Shown: one piece after another, positions 43,604 through 53,348 of the stretch
Numbering within the stretch: the stretch's first letter is position 1
Layout: each line of letters starts with the position of its first letter
Assembly: GCF_008704655.1 (NCBI RefSeq)
Contig: NZ_CP023688.1
Location: 2,666,001-2,730,000, forward strand
DNA from: Streptomyces rimosus
GTDB lineage: Bacteria > Actinomycetota > Actinomycetes > Streptomycetales > Streptomycetaceae
Direction: 5' to 3'
DNA: 64,000 bases
Made by a program: the position numbers and the translations under genes
The notes under the pieces: generated by a model
What the model saw: the letters and a program-made list of their open reading frames with translations, nothing else
Told to the model about the DNA's origin: nothing
The model's database searches: none

Positions 43604-43653
43604 GGTCTGTGAATCTCTTCTCGAAATCTCGACAGTCGAAAGATCTACGGGTG

Positions 43654-43692
43654 GACGGCGGGGGCAGCGCCTAGGCGCTCTCCCCCGCCGTC
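43654..43692 (-). terminator. hairpin between rpsB and tsf
   Basis: GACGGCGGGGG pairs with CCCCCGCCGTC (11 bp); inside, AGCGCC and GGCGCT continue the stem with a one-base bulge. It could reduce readthrough from rpsB into tsf or stabilise the rpsB message end. Confidence 0.75.
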
Positions 43693-43711
43693 ATCAACCA
43701 GTCGTGCGGCG

Positions 43712-44593
43712 TCAGGCCTGCTCGGCGGCCGGCTTCTCGGCCTCGGGGGCAGCCTCGGCGGCGGGGGCCTCGGCGGGCTTGTCCTCGGCCTTGGCGGCGT
43801 CCTCGGAGTCGGCCTTCTTGTCACCCTCGAGCAGGTCGCGCTCCCACTCGGCGAGCGGCTCGCCGGCCTTCTCGCCCGGCTTCTGGTCGCCGGTGGCGGC
43901 GCCGGAGCGGGCGATGAGGCCCTCGGCGACGGCGTCGGCGATCACGCGGGTGAGCAGGGTGACGGAGCGGATCGCGTCGTCGTTGCCCGGGATCTTGTAG
44001 TCGACCTCGTCCGGGTCGCAGTTCGTGTCCAGGATCGCCACGACCGGGATGTTAAGCTTGCGCGCCTCGCCGACGGCGATGTGCTCCTTCTTGGTGTCCA
44101 CGATCCAGACGGCGCTGGGCACCTTCTGCATCTCGCGGATACCACCGAGGGTCTTCTCCAGCTTGGCCTTCTCGCGGGAGAGAACCAGGAGCTCCTTCTT
44201 GGTGAGGCCGGAGGCGGCCACATCCTCGAAGTCGATCTGCTCGAGCTCCTTCAGGCGCTGCAGGCGCTTGTAGACGGTCGAGAAGTTGGTCAGCATGCCG
44301 CCGAGCCAGCGCTGGTTCACGTAAGGCATGCCCACGCGGGTCGCCTGCTCGGCAATGGCCTCCTGGGCCTGCTTCTTGGTGCCGACGAACATCACCGAGC
44401 CGCCGTGGGCGACGGTCTCCTTGACGAACTCGTAGGCGCGGTCGATGTACGACAGCGACTGGAGCAGGTCGATGATGTAGATGCCGTTGCGCTCCGTGAA
44501 GATGAAGCGCTTCATCTTCGGGTTCCAACGGCGGGTCTGGTGCCCGAAGTGGACGCCGCTCTCCAGCAGCTCCCGCATCGTGACGACGGCCAT
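43712..44593 (-). CDS. rpsB: 30S ribosomal protein S2 (uS2)
   Basis: 293 aa. The S2 core ([56 protein letters not shown]) ends near residue 230. A charged Ala/Glu/Lys-rich tail of about 60 residues follows, as in other streptomycete S2. ATG 44593. First gene of the rpsB-tsf unit. Confidence 0.97.
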   Translation of the reverse strand: MAVVTMRELLESGVHFGHQTRRWNPKMKRFIFTERNGIYIIDLLQSLSYIDRAYEFVKETVAHGGSVMFVGTKKQAQEAIAEQATRVGMPYVNQRWLGGMLTNFSTVYKRLQRLKELEQIDFEDVAASGLTKKELLVLSREKAKLEKTLGGIREMQKVPSAVWIVDTKKEHIAVGEARKLNIPVVAILDTNCDPDEVDYKIPGNDDAIRSVTLLTRVIADAVAEGLIARSGAATGDQKPGEKAGEPLAEWERDLLEGDKKADSEDAAKAEDKPAEAPAAEAAPEAEKPAAEQA

Positions 44594-45263
44594 GGCCGTA
44601 CTCCTCGTGTTACTCGGTTCCACTGCGGCCGGTCGGCCGCGGTGCCTGACGCCCCGGCGCGCTCTGCCGGGGAAGAGACCTTGCGGGTCTTCCGAGGACC
44701 GAGGGGCGCGGCCACCGTGCTGCCCGAAAAGGGACTGTTGCGCCGGTGGCGGGGCGTGCGAAGTCGACCCGGTGACCCGGATCGCCACAAGAAGTGTACG
44801 GGACCGCCGAAGGGGCGGGCGACACGCTCCTTTCGGCCATGTGGGGGCGGGGGCAGATTGCGAGGGTGGAGGGTCGATTTGAGGGGAGGAGGTTGGGCTC
44901 GTGGGGCGGGGCGTGGGGGCGTGGGGCCTGGGCGCGCAGGATGGGGCGTGGGTGCGGTATCGGACGGGTGACGGGGTTGTACACAACCCGTCGGTAATCC
45001 ACTGATCCGGTTCAAGATCCCCTAGCTGGGACGGAACACGTCACCGTCGCGGCATGTACTCACGAATCCGAACCGTTTCCGAGTCAGTACGCACCATGAC
45101 CGCGTGGCGGCCGGTGCCCAGGGCGATCGCGGGGCGGCTGGCGCCCGCTGTACGCCGCGTATGTGGCCTGCGACGTGTCCCTCAACAGCCGAGCCCCCAC
45201 CGGGCGATCTTCGAGCCCGCACGCACCACTCACCGGAGGTCGGCGGGCAGGAGCCGCAGACGG
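44594..45263. promoter_or_regulatory. divergent upstream region of rpsB and the M23 peptidase gene
   Basis: About 670 bp. A possible rpsB -10 (TACACT on the minus strand, 44798..44793) lies about 200 nt from the rpsB start, leaving a long GC-rich leader. From 44841 to about 44955 the plus strand has dense G-runs (GTGGGGGCGGGGG and many GTGGGG). An open frame runs from ATG 45054 through 45263 into the peptidase gene, but its codons (CGA, GTT, TCA, GTA) lack the third-position GC bias, so I treat it as non-coding. Confidence 0.5.
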
Positions 45264-46286
45264 GTGGGTGGGCATGCGCGGACCTGTCCCTCCACCGTCC
45301 GCCTCCTGCCTTGGTGCGCGGCGGGCGCGGCATTGGCCGTGCTGCTCGCCGGGGCGGCAGCATCCGGTGGGCTCCTCACCGGGGCAGGAGCCGGGTCACC
45401 GGGCCCTGAGGAGGCGACAAGGTTCCTCCAGCGCCGACCGGCACCGGCGCACGACGGCTCCGCCGATTCCGGACCGGGCCGCCCGCCGCCTGCAACGGTC
45501 GGCGAACGTGCGTGGCCGGTCGTCGGGCCGGCCGGCGCGCGGCCCACTGTCGCGCGCGGCTGGGAGCCTCCACCCGCCCCGTGGGCGCCCGGCCATCGGG
45601 GTGTAGACCTCCTGGCGGCCGAGAACGCGACGGTACGAGCCGCCGCCCCGGGCCGCGTCCTCTTCGCCGGCAAGGTAGCGGGCAAGGGCGTCCTGTCCAT
45701 CGAGGTGTCGGGGTCCGGAACGCCACCGCTTCGTACCACGTACGAACCGGTCCACCCCACCGTCCGAAAGGGCGATCACGTCACCGCGGGCCAACCAGTA
45801 GCCACCATCGCCCCAGGCCCTTTCCACTGCTCCGCCCCATGCCTGCACTGGGGCCTGCTCCGCGGCAAGCTCTACCTGGACCCGCTCTCCCTGCTCCCGC
45901 CGTCGATACGGCACTCCGCGCCATCGCGGCTTCTCCCGGTCCCGGTCCCGGTCGTACGGGAGCCGAGGGATGAATCGGGGCAGCGCGACGGATCATCGCC
46001 GTCTTACTCGCGGGGTACGGGATCTGCGAGGAAGTCTGCGCGCGTGGTGCAGACGCGCTCAACGGCGACGTTGCAGGCGAAGCGACGTTGGAGGCTTGGC
46101 AACCGGAAACCAGCGACCGGCAAGCAGAGCGCCGACGCGCAAAGCCTGACGCCGTCCGCGTCAGGGCGGGAGAACGATGGCGGGAGAACCATGAGAGGGG
46201 GCCCGGGCCGGGAGGCGGTGGGCAGGCAAGCTGTGGGCGGACAGGGCAGGCGGCCACGGCTCAGACGTCGTGGCCAGGGGCCATGA
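45264..46286 (+). CDS. M23-family metallopeptidase, secreted or membrane-anchored
   Basis: 340 aa from GTG 45264, with AGGAG 10 nt upstream. This start puts a hydrophobic signal (LLPWCAAGAALAVLLAGAAASGG) right after a short basic N-terminus; the frame also extends back to ATG 45096 and 45054. The M23 (LytM) domain spans about residues 100-210: HRGVDLL carries the HxxxD zinc ligands and CLHWGLLRG the HxH-type end (here LHW). Such enzymes cut peptidoglycan cross-links. After the domain, from about 45960, codon bias collapses for about 110 residues, suggesting that the original stop was lost. Confidence 0.8.
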   Translation: MGGHARTCPSTVRLLPWCAAGAALAVLLAGAAASGGLLTGAGAGSPGPEEATRFLQRRPAPAHDGSADSGPGRPPPATVGERAWPVVGPAGARPTVARGWEPPPAPWAPGHRGVDLLAAENATVRAAAPGRVLFAGKVAGKGVLSIEVSGSGTPPLRTTYEPVHPTVRKGDHVTAGQPVATIAPGPFHCSAPCLHWGLLRGKLYLDPLSLLPPSIRHSAPSRLLPVPVPVVREPRDESGQRDGSSPSYSRGTGSARKSARVVQTRSTATLQAKRRWRLGNRKPATGKQSADAQSLTPSASGRENDGGRTMRGGPGREAVGRQAVGGQGRRPRLRRRGQGP

Positions 46287-46331
46287 GCCTGTACCGGAGG
46301 CCGACCAGCTGATCAACGCTTGCTGCGCCGA

Positions 46332-46889
46332 TCAGCCTCGTACGCCCCCCAGGACCATGGCGACCGCAGCCTCCGTGATCTGAGTCGGATCTTCCGCGGC
46401 ACCGAGCTCGATACGGCGAACCGCGGCGTCGACGACCCCCTGAAGCAGCATGGCGGCGAGACGCGGCTGCTCGTGACCGAGGCCGGCCAAGGCCTCCACG
46501 ATCATCGCGATGAGTCCGCCGTGCGCTGCCCGGATCTTCTCCCGCGCACCGGCGTCCAGCTCACCTGCCGAGATCGCGACCACGGCCCGGTGCCGGCGGT
46601 CACCGACCAACGCGAGCTGTTGGCGTACGTAAGCCTCGATCTTGTCCTCAGGCGTCTCGACCCGGTCCATCGCCGCCTCGACCTCAGCCGCCCACACGGG
46701 GAAGTCGACAGCACACAGCTCCTCGACGACAGCCGCGCGGGACCGGAAGTACTCGTAGACGGAGGAGCGCGCGAGTCCCGTGCGCTCGGCGAGGGCGGGG
46801 AAGGTCAACGCCTCGGTCCCGCCTTCGGACAGCAGGGTGCGGGCAGCGTCCAGAAGGGCGCCACGCTGCATCGTCCTGTGCTCGGCCAC
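46332..46889 (-). CDS. TetR-family transcriptional regulator
   Basis: 185 aa from GTG 46889. N-terminal HTH FPALAERTGLARSSVYEYFRS at residues about 30-50, then a helical ligand-binding domain without recognisable specificity. The frame also extends 20 codons upstream. It lies between the M23 gene (convergent, 46 nt away) and an 880-bp gene-free stretch. No target can be inferred. Confidence 0.88.
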   Translation of the reverse strand: MAEHRTMQRGALLDAARTLLSEGGTEALTFPALAERTGLARSSVYEYFRSRAAVVEELCAVDFPVWAAEVEAAMDRVETPEDKIEAYVRQQLALVGDRRHRAVVAISAGELDAGAREKIRAAHGGLIAMIVEALAGLGHEQPRLAAMLLQGVVDAAVRRIELGAAEDPTQITEAAVAMVLGGVRG

Positions 46890-47771
46890 TGAGGCCGCTC
46901 GAATCCTGGGCACGTCACCACTGTACGGATGGCACGCCTGGCACGGCACTCCGCATCACGATGTGTCCATGCCGACGCGCCCAGAACCTGGGCTGAACAA
47001 CGCACACGGAGGTGAGGCGAACGCGGCGATGAGGGGGCTTCACCGTTTCGACAGGAGCCCACGGCGAGAGGCCGGACGGTGGATGCGCTGCTCCAGGCGT
47101 GTGGGCCTGCGCATGGTGGGAGCGGTGAGTGGGGCCGTGGGCTGGTGGCTGGCGCAATGGGGCGGGGCTGCCCTTGCGGAATGGACGCCGGCACCGAGGC
47201 CGAGCCCGTCTCGGCGTGCGCCGAGAGCCGGCCATCCGGTGGGAGCGCGTGGCGCGCTGCCGAGTGCGATGGGCAGTGCACGGGGCTGATCGCGAGAGCC
47301 GGGTGTGGTCGCCGGGTGGGGCGAGGTGCGGTGACCGGACGAACCGCGTCGCGTGCTGGAGCCGGGCAGGTCGACGGGCTCACCCGCGGGGTGTCGGGAG
47401 CGCTCGTGGGTCACAGCCCGGCCTGCGGACGCGAGCGCGACGGTGCTCGCATGCGGTGGACGAGGTCAGACGCTGCGTACGGAAGCAGAAGACCTCAGCG
47501 AGTGCTGGTAGAGGTGGCGGCGGGTGGGCGGGGGGAGAGGGACAGAGAAGGGGCGAATGAAAGGCCAACCGAGCGGCCGGGCAAAAGTGCGGCCGGCTGC
47601 AAACCGGTAACCAGGTGCGGACGGTCAGCCCAGTCGCAACCCGTCTCACACCCCGGCCAGACCAATACGGTCGCGGACCACACCAGCCGCCCCCACCATC
47701 TCTCGATTGAACGTGCCCGCCCGCAACACCACAGCCGCAAAAACACCACCGCCGAACCTCACGCCCCCAGC
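46890..47771. other. gene-free stretch upstream of the TetR gene and downstream of whiG
   Basis: About 880 bp in which every open frame lacks streptomycete third-position GC bias. The sequence mixes G-rich runs with ordinary composition and shows no convincing hairpin terminator after the whiG stop at 47772. The part near 46890-46990 likely contains the TetR gene promoter. I see nothing else I can support. Confidence 0.5.
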
Positions 47772-48608
47772 TCAGCGCCCCACATCAGCCAGCTTCGCAC
47801 GCAACTGCAAGACGGATTTGGTGTGGATCTGACTGACCCGGCTCTCCGTGACGCCCAGGACGTTGCCGATTTCGGCGAGCGTGAGGCCCTCGTAGTAATA
47901 GAGCGTGACGACGGTCTTCTCCCGTTCGGGAAGCGTGTTGATGGCACGGGCCAGCAGCCGCCGCAGCTCGCGATCCTCGGCCACCTCGACCGGATTGTCG
48001 GCAGCCGTGTCCTCCAGCGTGTCCATCAGGCTCAGCCGATCGCCCCCCTCGCCGCCGGCATGCAGCAGCTCCTCAAGGGCGACGACATTGGCCAGCGACA
48101 ACTGGCTGAACACCCCGTGGAGTTCCTCCAGCGCGATACCCATCTCCGACGCCACCTCGGCTTCGGACGGAGTACGCCGGAGTTTGGCCTCCAGGGTGGC
48201 GTACGCGCGCTCGACCGCCCTGGCCTTCTGCCGTACGGACCGCGGAATCCAGTCCAGCGCCCGCAGTTCGTCGATCATCGCGCCCCGGATGCGGGTGATG
48301 GCGTACGTCTCGAACTTGATCGAACGCTCGGGTTCGAACTTCTCGATGGCGTCGATGAGCCCGAAGACCCCGGAGGACACGAAGTCGGCCTGCTCGACGT
48401 TGGGCGGCAGGCCGACACTGACCCGGCCGGCGACGTACTTCACCAGGGGTGAGTAGTGCAGGATCAGCTGCTCGCGCAGCCGCCCGTCGCCCGAGGTCTT
48501 ATAAGCGCGCCACAGCTCCTCCAGTGAGGTGGGCGCGGCGGGGCGCACGCTACCGCGCGCGGCGGGGGGCGCGGCCGCGCGGTCGGACCCGGAGGTGTGC
48601 TGGGGCAT
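47772..48608 (-). CDS. whiG: RNA polymerase sigma factor WhiG
   Basis: 278 aa sigma factor of the FliA/WhiG class. Region 2 is [20 protein letters not shown] followed by [20 protein letters not shown] and DWIPRSVRQ. Region 3 includes [19 protein letters not shown], and region 4 ends [22 protein letters not shown]. WhiG starts sporulation in aerial hyphae and is held by the anti-sigma factor RsiG with c-di-GMP. ATG 48608 has AAGG 6 nt upstream. Immediately upstream, after 380 nt, lies dprA, the same order as I remember in S. coelicolor. Confidence 0.95.
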   Translation of the reverse strand: MPQHTSGSDRAAAPPAARGSVRPAAPTSLEELWRAYKTSGDGRLREQLILHYSPLVKYVAGRVSVGLPPNVEQADFVSSGVFGLIDAIEKFEPERSIKFETYAITRIRGAMIDELRALDWIPRSVRQKARAVERAYATLEAKLRRTPSEAEVASEMGIALEELHGVFSQLSLANVVALEELLHAGGEGGDRLSLMDTLEDTAADNPVEVAEDRELRRLLARAINTLPEREKTVVTLYYYEGLTLAEIGNVLGVTESRVSQIHTKSVLQLRAKLADVGR

Positions 48609-48988
48609 TCGTCGCCTTGAGCCGTTCTGCCGAAACACTGGGGAACACGTGCGTGAGGGTGGGATTACTCGTGAGCGTAGCGTGACTGCAGTGTTGCGAT
48701 GCGCGATGAAGGGTCGTTCGGGAGTGCGCAGATACGTTCCGCTGCCCGCACCCCTGGGTTACAGGAGGCGGCACCGATTCCACTCCCAAGGGGGTGGCAG
48801 CAGCGTTACGAGCGCCCGGCGCACGCTCCCCCGTACGCGACCTCGCCACCCGTCCGGCGTGTCGGCGGCCGACGGGCTCCGCCACCGTCCAGCGATGACG
48901 CAGCCCGTCAAGGAGCGCCACGAACGGAAGCACGACACACCCGGATTCTGCGGTCGCTCCTCTCCCCCCTTTCACTCGTTCGCCCAGG
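48609..48988. promoter_or_regulatory. whiG upstream region
   Basis: 380 bp between dprA and whiG, with an AT-richer part around 48650-48700 where a promoter is likely, since whiG is normally transcribed on its own. No conserved boxes stand out well enough to call. Confidence 0.4.
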
Positions 48989-50155
48989 TCAAGGGCCCCC
49001 TTGCCGGCCAGTCGAAGCGGCTGTGGACATCCGCGCCAACTCCCAGACAGCTCCACCCCTTTGAACGAACCCCAGCGACTGCAACTCGAAGAGCTTGCCT
49101 TGCGTCACTTCCTCTGCCATTCCCGAATCCCGCGCCAGTCGTCGCAAGTCCGCACCGCCCCGCGCGGGGACCGCTTCGAGCACCCGACTCGCCACCGGGT
49201 CCAGCAGATCGCGGGCGAGCACAGGGCCGCGCTGGACGGGGGCGAGATCGCCGATGCTGCCGACCAGCTCGATGATCTCGGCAGCGTTGGTGACCACGAC
49301 GGCTTCGCCCCGCAGCAATTGGTGAACACCGGCCGACAGCCCGCTGGTGACCGGTCCTGGCACCCCCATGGTGAACCGGCCCAGCCCCGCCGCCCGCCGC
49401 GCGGTGACCAGCGATCCGCTGCGCAGTTCGGCCTCCACGACAACCGTTCCCCTGGTGAGGGCCGCGATAAGTCGGTTCCGCAGGATGAATCGGCTCCGGG
49501 TGGGGTGGTCACCCGGCGGCAACTCCGCGATCACCAACCCCTGTTCCGCCACCCGCCCGATCAACTCGGTGTGTCCCCGTGGGTAGGCATGGTCGACGCC
49601 GGAGGCGAGTACCGCGACTGTGGCGCCTTCCGCGGCCAGGGCGCCTCTGTGGGCTGCTCCGTCCACTCCGTACGCGGCTCCGGACACCACGGTCCAACCC
49701 CGGTCGGCCAGGCTCGCGCCCAGCGTGGCCGCCATATGCGCGCCGTACTCGGTGCAGGCCCTGGAGCCGACGACCGCCACGGATCGCAGCGCCCACAACC
49801 GTAGGTTCGCCCTTCCGCGTACCCACAGGCCGATCGGTCTGCCGTCCTCCAAGTCTTCCAATTGCTGCGGCCACTCATCGTCCCCGGGACACACGAACCG
49901 GCCGCCGAGCGCGGCGACGGCTGCGAGATCCTCGGCCGGCTTGTTCACCACGTCCAGCCGGGTCGCCCGCAGGCGTAGCCCCTCGAACTTCTCCTCCGAC
50001 ACCCCCGTCGGCATCTCCCGCTCGCCGACCAGGGACTGTACGAGCTGTACAGGCGTCGTCCGTCGTAACCAACGCCCCACCGTCTCGTCTCCAGGCTCGA
50101 CGATGCGCGTCAACGCCGCGCGCGCCTTCCTCTCCTCCTCTCCCACTTCACGCAT
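48989..50155 (-). CDS. dprA: DNA-processing protein DprA (Smf)
   Basis: 388 aa. Rossmann-like core with SVAVVGSRACTEYGAHMA and VVSGAAYGVDGAAHRGAL, then VVEAELRSGSLVTARRAA. The C-terminal 70 residues form the DprA winged helix (LEAVPARGGADLRRLARDSGM). It loads RecA on single-stranded DNA. ATG 50155 gives the family length; the open frame extends 80 codons further upstream with poor bias, so I rejected the longer start. It lies in the yraN-yifB-dprA gene order common in actinobacteria, though 750 nt separate it from yifB. Confidence 0.93.
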   Translation of the reverse strand: MREVGEEERKARAALTRIVEPGDETVGRWLRRTTPVQLVQSLVGEREMPTGVSEEKFEGLRLRATRLDVVNKPAEDLAAVAALGGRFVCPGDDEWPQQLEDLEDGRPIGLWVRGRANLRLWALRSVAVVGSRACTEYGAHMAATLGASLADRGWTVVSGAAYGVDGAAHRGALAAEGATVAVLASGVDHAYPRGHTELIGRVAEQGLVIAELPPGDHPTRSRFILRNRLIAALTRGTVVVEAELRSGSLVTARRAAGLGRFTMGVPGPVTSGLSAGVHQLLRGEAVVVTNAAEIIELVGSIGDLAPVQRGPVLARDLLDPVASRVLEAVPARGGADLRRLARDSGMAEEVTQGKLFELQSLGFVQRGGAVWELARMSTAASTGRQGGP

Positions 50156-50908
50156 GTGCTTCCACTCCCTTGCTCGTCGCCCAGAAGCCCTCGTTCCCCC
50201 GCATGTCCCTGCTCCTCTCCGTTCGCGCTCCCACGCCACTCGGGGCAGCGCTGTGTAGCCGAAAGTGGTAATTGAGTCGCGCGCTGCCGACCTGGCGCCC
50301 GTCGCCAGCCCGCTGGCACCTTTCTGACTGGCGCTACGGCGTGGAGCATGGGCGCTGCCACCCTTGCTCGGCCCGGACCGGGGCTGGCCTGGCATGGAGG
50401 CGCGGCCTGGATCGCGTGCCGATGTAGGTGAGTCGAGTTCCTACGCCCTCGAACTGCCCCTTCTCCCTCCCCCCGCCCACCCACCCCACGCCACCCGCCC
50501 CATTCCATTCCGCTCCAGCCCGCTCCCTGGCTGTCCCCCCTCCAACCAGCTCAGCGCGCCTCGCGCTCCGCGCTTCCGACGCAGCCGCACATCCCGCAGG
50601 GCAGGGCGCCGCCCCACCGCACGCGGACCGCCGGAAGTCAGCAGAAGCCCGGCCGCACACCAGCCCCCGGTCGCAGAGCACCAGCCTCCTCAGACCGCTG
50701 GCAGGCAGGCGCACAACCTCCCGTCAATCACGCCCCCGCCCCGCCAAGCCCCGAACCGCTTCCTACCGCGTGGGCGAGGCAGAGCGAGGCAAACTCAGCG
50801 CCAGACCACTCCAGACGCAGTCCACCGGCCTCTCCGCCTTCGCCTCCGCCCTGGCCAAGCTCCGCGAAGCAGTCCCAGCCAGCTCCGCCCAACTCGCTCA
50901 GGCGCACC
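50156..50908. other. gene-free stretch between yifB and dprA, with a strand-biased C-rich tract
   Basis: About 750 bp. On the plus strand 50455-50560 is almost only C and T (for example CCCCTTCTCCCTCCCCCC), so the minus strand, which is the coding strand of the dprA transcript, is a polypurine G-rich tract with several GGGG runs. No open frame has normal codon bias. A dprA promoter may lie nearer 50156-50300. Nothing else is supported. Confidence 0.5.
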
Positions 50909-52519
50909 TCACCCCGCCACCACCGCCACCCCCCTCCTGATCCCCGTGCGCAATTCCAGCGCCCAATTGATGTCTTCTGCCGTGGGGCAGTCGCGGCCGG
51001 CCAAGTCGGCGGAGGTCCAGGCGACGCGGAGTACGCGGTCCATGCCGCGGGCCGTCAGCAGGCCCGTTTCCAGGTCTCGTTCTGCTTGGGCCGTGGCGCC
51101 GGGGGCCACTCGCCAGCGGGTTCGTAGTTCGTGCCCCGGAACCTCGCTGTTGGTGTTCCACGGCGTGTCGGCGAAGCGGACGGTGGCGCGATCGCGGGCG
51201 GTTCGTACGCGTTCGGCCACTTCGGCGGTGGATTCGGCTCCCTGAGTAGGCGCGAGCAATTCGGAACGCGCCACCGGCTCGACCATCACCCGAAGATCGA
51301 CGCGGTCCATCAGCGGGCCCGACAAGCGAGCCCGGTAACGCCGGATCGTGGATGGACGGCATTCGCAGCCGCCGCCGAGCGTGCCGTGGCGTCCGCAAGG
51401 ACAGGGATTCGCTGCCAGGGCGAGCAGGAACTTCGCCGGCATCCGCATCATCCCGGCGGCCCGTGCGACCACGACATATCCGCATTCGAGCGGCTGTCGC
51501 AGTGCGTCCAGAACGCGGGCGTTACATTCCGCGGCCTCGTCGATGAAAAGTACGCCGTTGTGCGCCAGCGACACGGCTCCCGGACGGGGCAGGCCGCTGC
51601 CGCCGCCCACGAGTGAGGCCATCGTCGCGCTGTGGTGCGGCGCGCAGTACGGCGGGCGATCCACCAATGGTTGCCCCGGCGGCAACGCACCGGCCACCGA
51701 ATGCACCGCCGTCACCTCCAGGGACTCTTTCGGGGAGAGACGAGGCAGAAGGCCGGGCAGCCGTTCGGCCAAGAGGGTCTTTCCGGCTCCCGGTGGGCCC
51801 ATGAAGAAGATGTGGTGGCGTCCGGCTGCCGCCACTTCCAGGGCTCTTCTAGCACCGTGCTGTCCGGCGACGTCCGAGAGGTCCGGTACCCGGTCCCCCT
51901 GCATGCGCTCCGCGCCGATGCCGCTGCCGGGCACGGCCAGCCCCGCCAGCAGCGGGTCCGGGCGCCCCTCGGCCGCCGGATCTGTGTCCTCCTCTTCCGG
52001 TACCGGCTCGTCGGTGAGCACGGCGATCAGCTGTCGGAGGCTGCGGACACCGAGAACCGCAACTCCCGGGACGAGCGACGCTTCGGCCACCGCCCTCTCC
52101 GGCACGACGACCTGGCGATAGCCCGCGTCGGCCGCGGCCAGGACCGCCGGAAGCACTCCCCGCACCGGCCGGACACGGCCGTCCAGCCCCAGTTCGCCGA
52201 TCATGACGAGGTCGGCCAGCTCGCGCGGGTCGATACGCTCCGCGGCGCCGAGGACCGCACAGGCCACCGCGAGATCGAATCCGCTTCCGCTCTTGGGGAC
52301 CGATGCCGGGCTGAGCCCGACCGTGAGCTTCTTCTGCGGCCACTCGCTGCCGGAGTTGACCACGGCGGCCCGCACCCTGTCACGCGATTCGATCAAGCTC
52401 TTGTCGGGCAGTCCGACCAGGGTGAAGGCCGCCACCCCCGGTTCCAGGTCAGCCTGGACCTCCACGACCACACCCTCGACCCCGACCAGCGCGACCGAGC
52501 ACGTCCGGGCGAATCCCAT
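50909..52519 (-). CDS. YifB/ComM-family magnesium chelatase-like AAA ATPase
   Basis: 536 aa. N-terminal Lon-protease-like ribosomal S5 fold (VQADLEPGVAAFTLVGLPD, VNLSPADVPKSGSGFDLA-like text) to about residue 190. AAA ATPase core follows with Walker A GPPGAGKTLLAERLPGLLP and Walker B GVLFIDEAAE. The C-terminal Mg_chelatase_C part has ANPCPCGRHG and FxxTPWNTNSEVPG. ComM is a helicase-like factor in branch migration of homologous recombination, fitting the neighbouring dprA. Start ATG 52519, one nt after the yraN stop. Confidence 0.92.
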   Translation of the reverse strand: MGFARTCSVALVGVEGVVVEVQADLEPGVAAFTLVGLPDKSLIESRDRVRAAVVNSGSEWPQKKLTVGLSPASVPKSGSGFDLAVACAVLGAAERIDPRELADLVMIGELGLDGRVRPVRGVLPAVLAAADAGYRQVVVPERAVAEASLVPGVAVLGVRSLRQLIAVLTDEPVPEEEDTDPAAEGRPDPLLAGLAVPGSGIGAERMQGDRVPDLSDVAGQHGARRALEVAAAGRHHIFFMGPPGAGKTLLAERLPGLLPRLSPKESLEVTAVHSVAGALPPGQPLVDRPPYCAPHHSATMASLVGGGSGLPRPGAVSLAHNGVLFIDEAAECNARVLDALRQPLECGYVVVARAAGMMRMPAKFLLALAANPCPCGRHGTLGGGCECRPSTIRRYRARLSGPLMDRVDLRVMVEPVARSELLAPTQGAESTAEVAERVRTARDRATVRFADTPWNTNSEVPGHELRTRWRVAPGATAQAERDLETGLLTARGMDRVLRVAWTSADLAGRDCPTAEDINWALELRTGIRRGVAVVAG

Positions 52520-52520
52520 C

Positions 52521-52994
52521 TCAGGTCACCCCCCGTACGTGCTCCACGAGCGGGGCGCCGCGCGAGGGCAGGACCACGCCGATCACATCGATGCGCACTC
52601 CGCCGGGCGGCGGACCGCCGTGCTGTTCCAGCCAGCGTTCGGCCAGGCGGCGGAGACGGGCGGCCTTCTCGGGGCGTACGGCGGCCATCGGGTGTTCGTA
52701 CGCTCCCGCTCGGCGGGCCTTGACCTCGCAGAGCACCAGCGCGTCACCGTCGGCGGCCACGATGTCGACCTCGCCCTCCTGGCAGCGCCAGTTCCGGTCG
52801 AGGATGCGCATACCGACGGCGGTGAGGTGCCGTGCGGCCAGGTCTTCGCCGTACCGCCCGAGCGCCCGCCGCGCGCTGGTGACGCGTGGAGCACTGGGGT
52901 CGGGGACCTCGATGGCAAGGCGTCGGGGCCGACGCCGGGCTTGGGGGCCTACGAGGCTCCTCTGAGCGCACGGGGGGCCGCTCCCGCGGCTCAT
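52521..52994 (-). CDS. YraN family (UPF0102) nuclease-fold protein
   Basis: 157 aa from ATG 52994. The restriction-endonuclease-like core is [20 protein letters not shown], then [22 protein letters not shown] (E..D..ExK) and [18 protein letters not shown]. Holliday junction resolvase-like predictions exist for the fold, but no function is established. The N-terminal 40 residues are not conserved. The open frame reaches back to 53147, so the start is uncertain, and no other start codon lies just before the domain. It heads the yraN-yifB pair. Confidence 0.82.
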   Translation of the reverse strand: MSRGSGPPCAQRSLVGPQARRRPRRLAIEVPDPSAPRVTSARRALGRYGEDLAARHLTAVGMRILDRNWRCQEGEVDIVAADGDALVLCEVKARRAGAYEHPMAAVRPEKAARLRRLAERWLEQHGGPPPGGVRIDVIGVVLPSRGAPLVEHVRGVT

Positions 52995-53348
52995 GATCGT
53001 TCGGGCGCCCCGGACCCGTGACGCGGCAGGGGCCGGCCGGTCCTCCTCCGGGCTGCCGCGCCCGCCTCCGCCTGCGGTTACCTGGGGCTCTCCCCCGTTC
53101 GCAGCGATGTGCGCGGGGTCATGGGTGGGATTGTTCGTGGCGTTCACTCGGCACCACCTCCGGCACCGACTGTGACGCTTCAGCCCAGACTTATTGGATC
53201 TTGGTGGACAACCAGCCGGTTGTGGAAAACTCCGTCACTCGCCCCGGTGACGGAAGACGCCATTCGGGATGGGAGGCCACGACAGGGGGTAGAGGCAGCA
53301 GCACGGCGGAGGCGACCAGGCCCCGGCCGGCCAGGCCCCGCCCCCGTC
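52995..53348. promoter_or_regulatory. region upstream of yraN
   Basis: About 350 bp between DUF2469 and yraN. 53190-53260 is more AT-rich (a stretch around TTATTGGATCTTGG and GTGGAAAACTCC) and is the likely promoter of the yraN-yifB genes, while 53281-53348 is GC-rich 3' flank of the DUF2469 gene. No hairpin I can call. Confidence 0.4.

Noticed and set aside
44995..45060. A c-di-AMP (ydaO) riboswitch in front of the cell-wall peptidase
   Set aside because: Peptidase genes of streptomycetes often have one, but I could not find the conserved core in the leader.
45054..45263. Earlier starts of the M23 peptidase (45054 or 45096)
   Set aside because: Codon usage there is not coding-like and no ribosome site precedes the ATGs; the start at 45264 places a signal peptide correctly.
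47079..48452. A 457-codon plus-strand frame running from the gene-free stretch over whiG
   Set aside because: Its second half is the mirror of whiG and its first half has no coding bias.
50156..50395. An 80-codon N-terminal extension of DprA
   Set aside because: Poor codon bias and no homology to the family; ATG 50155 gives the normal N-terminus.
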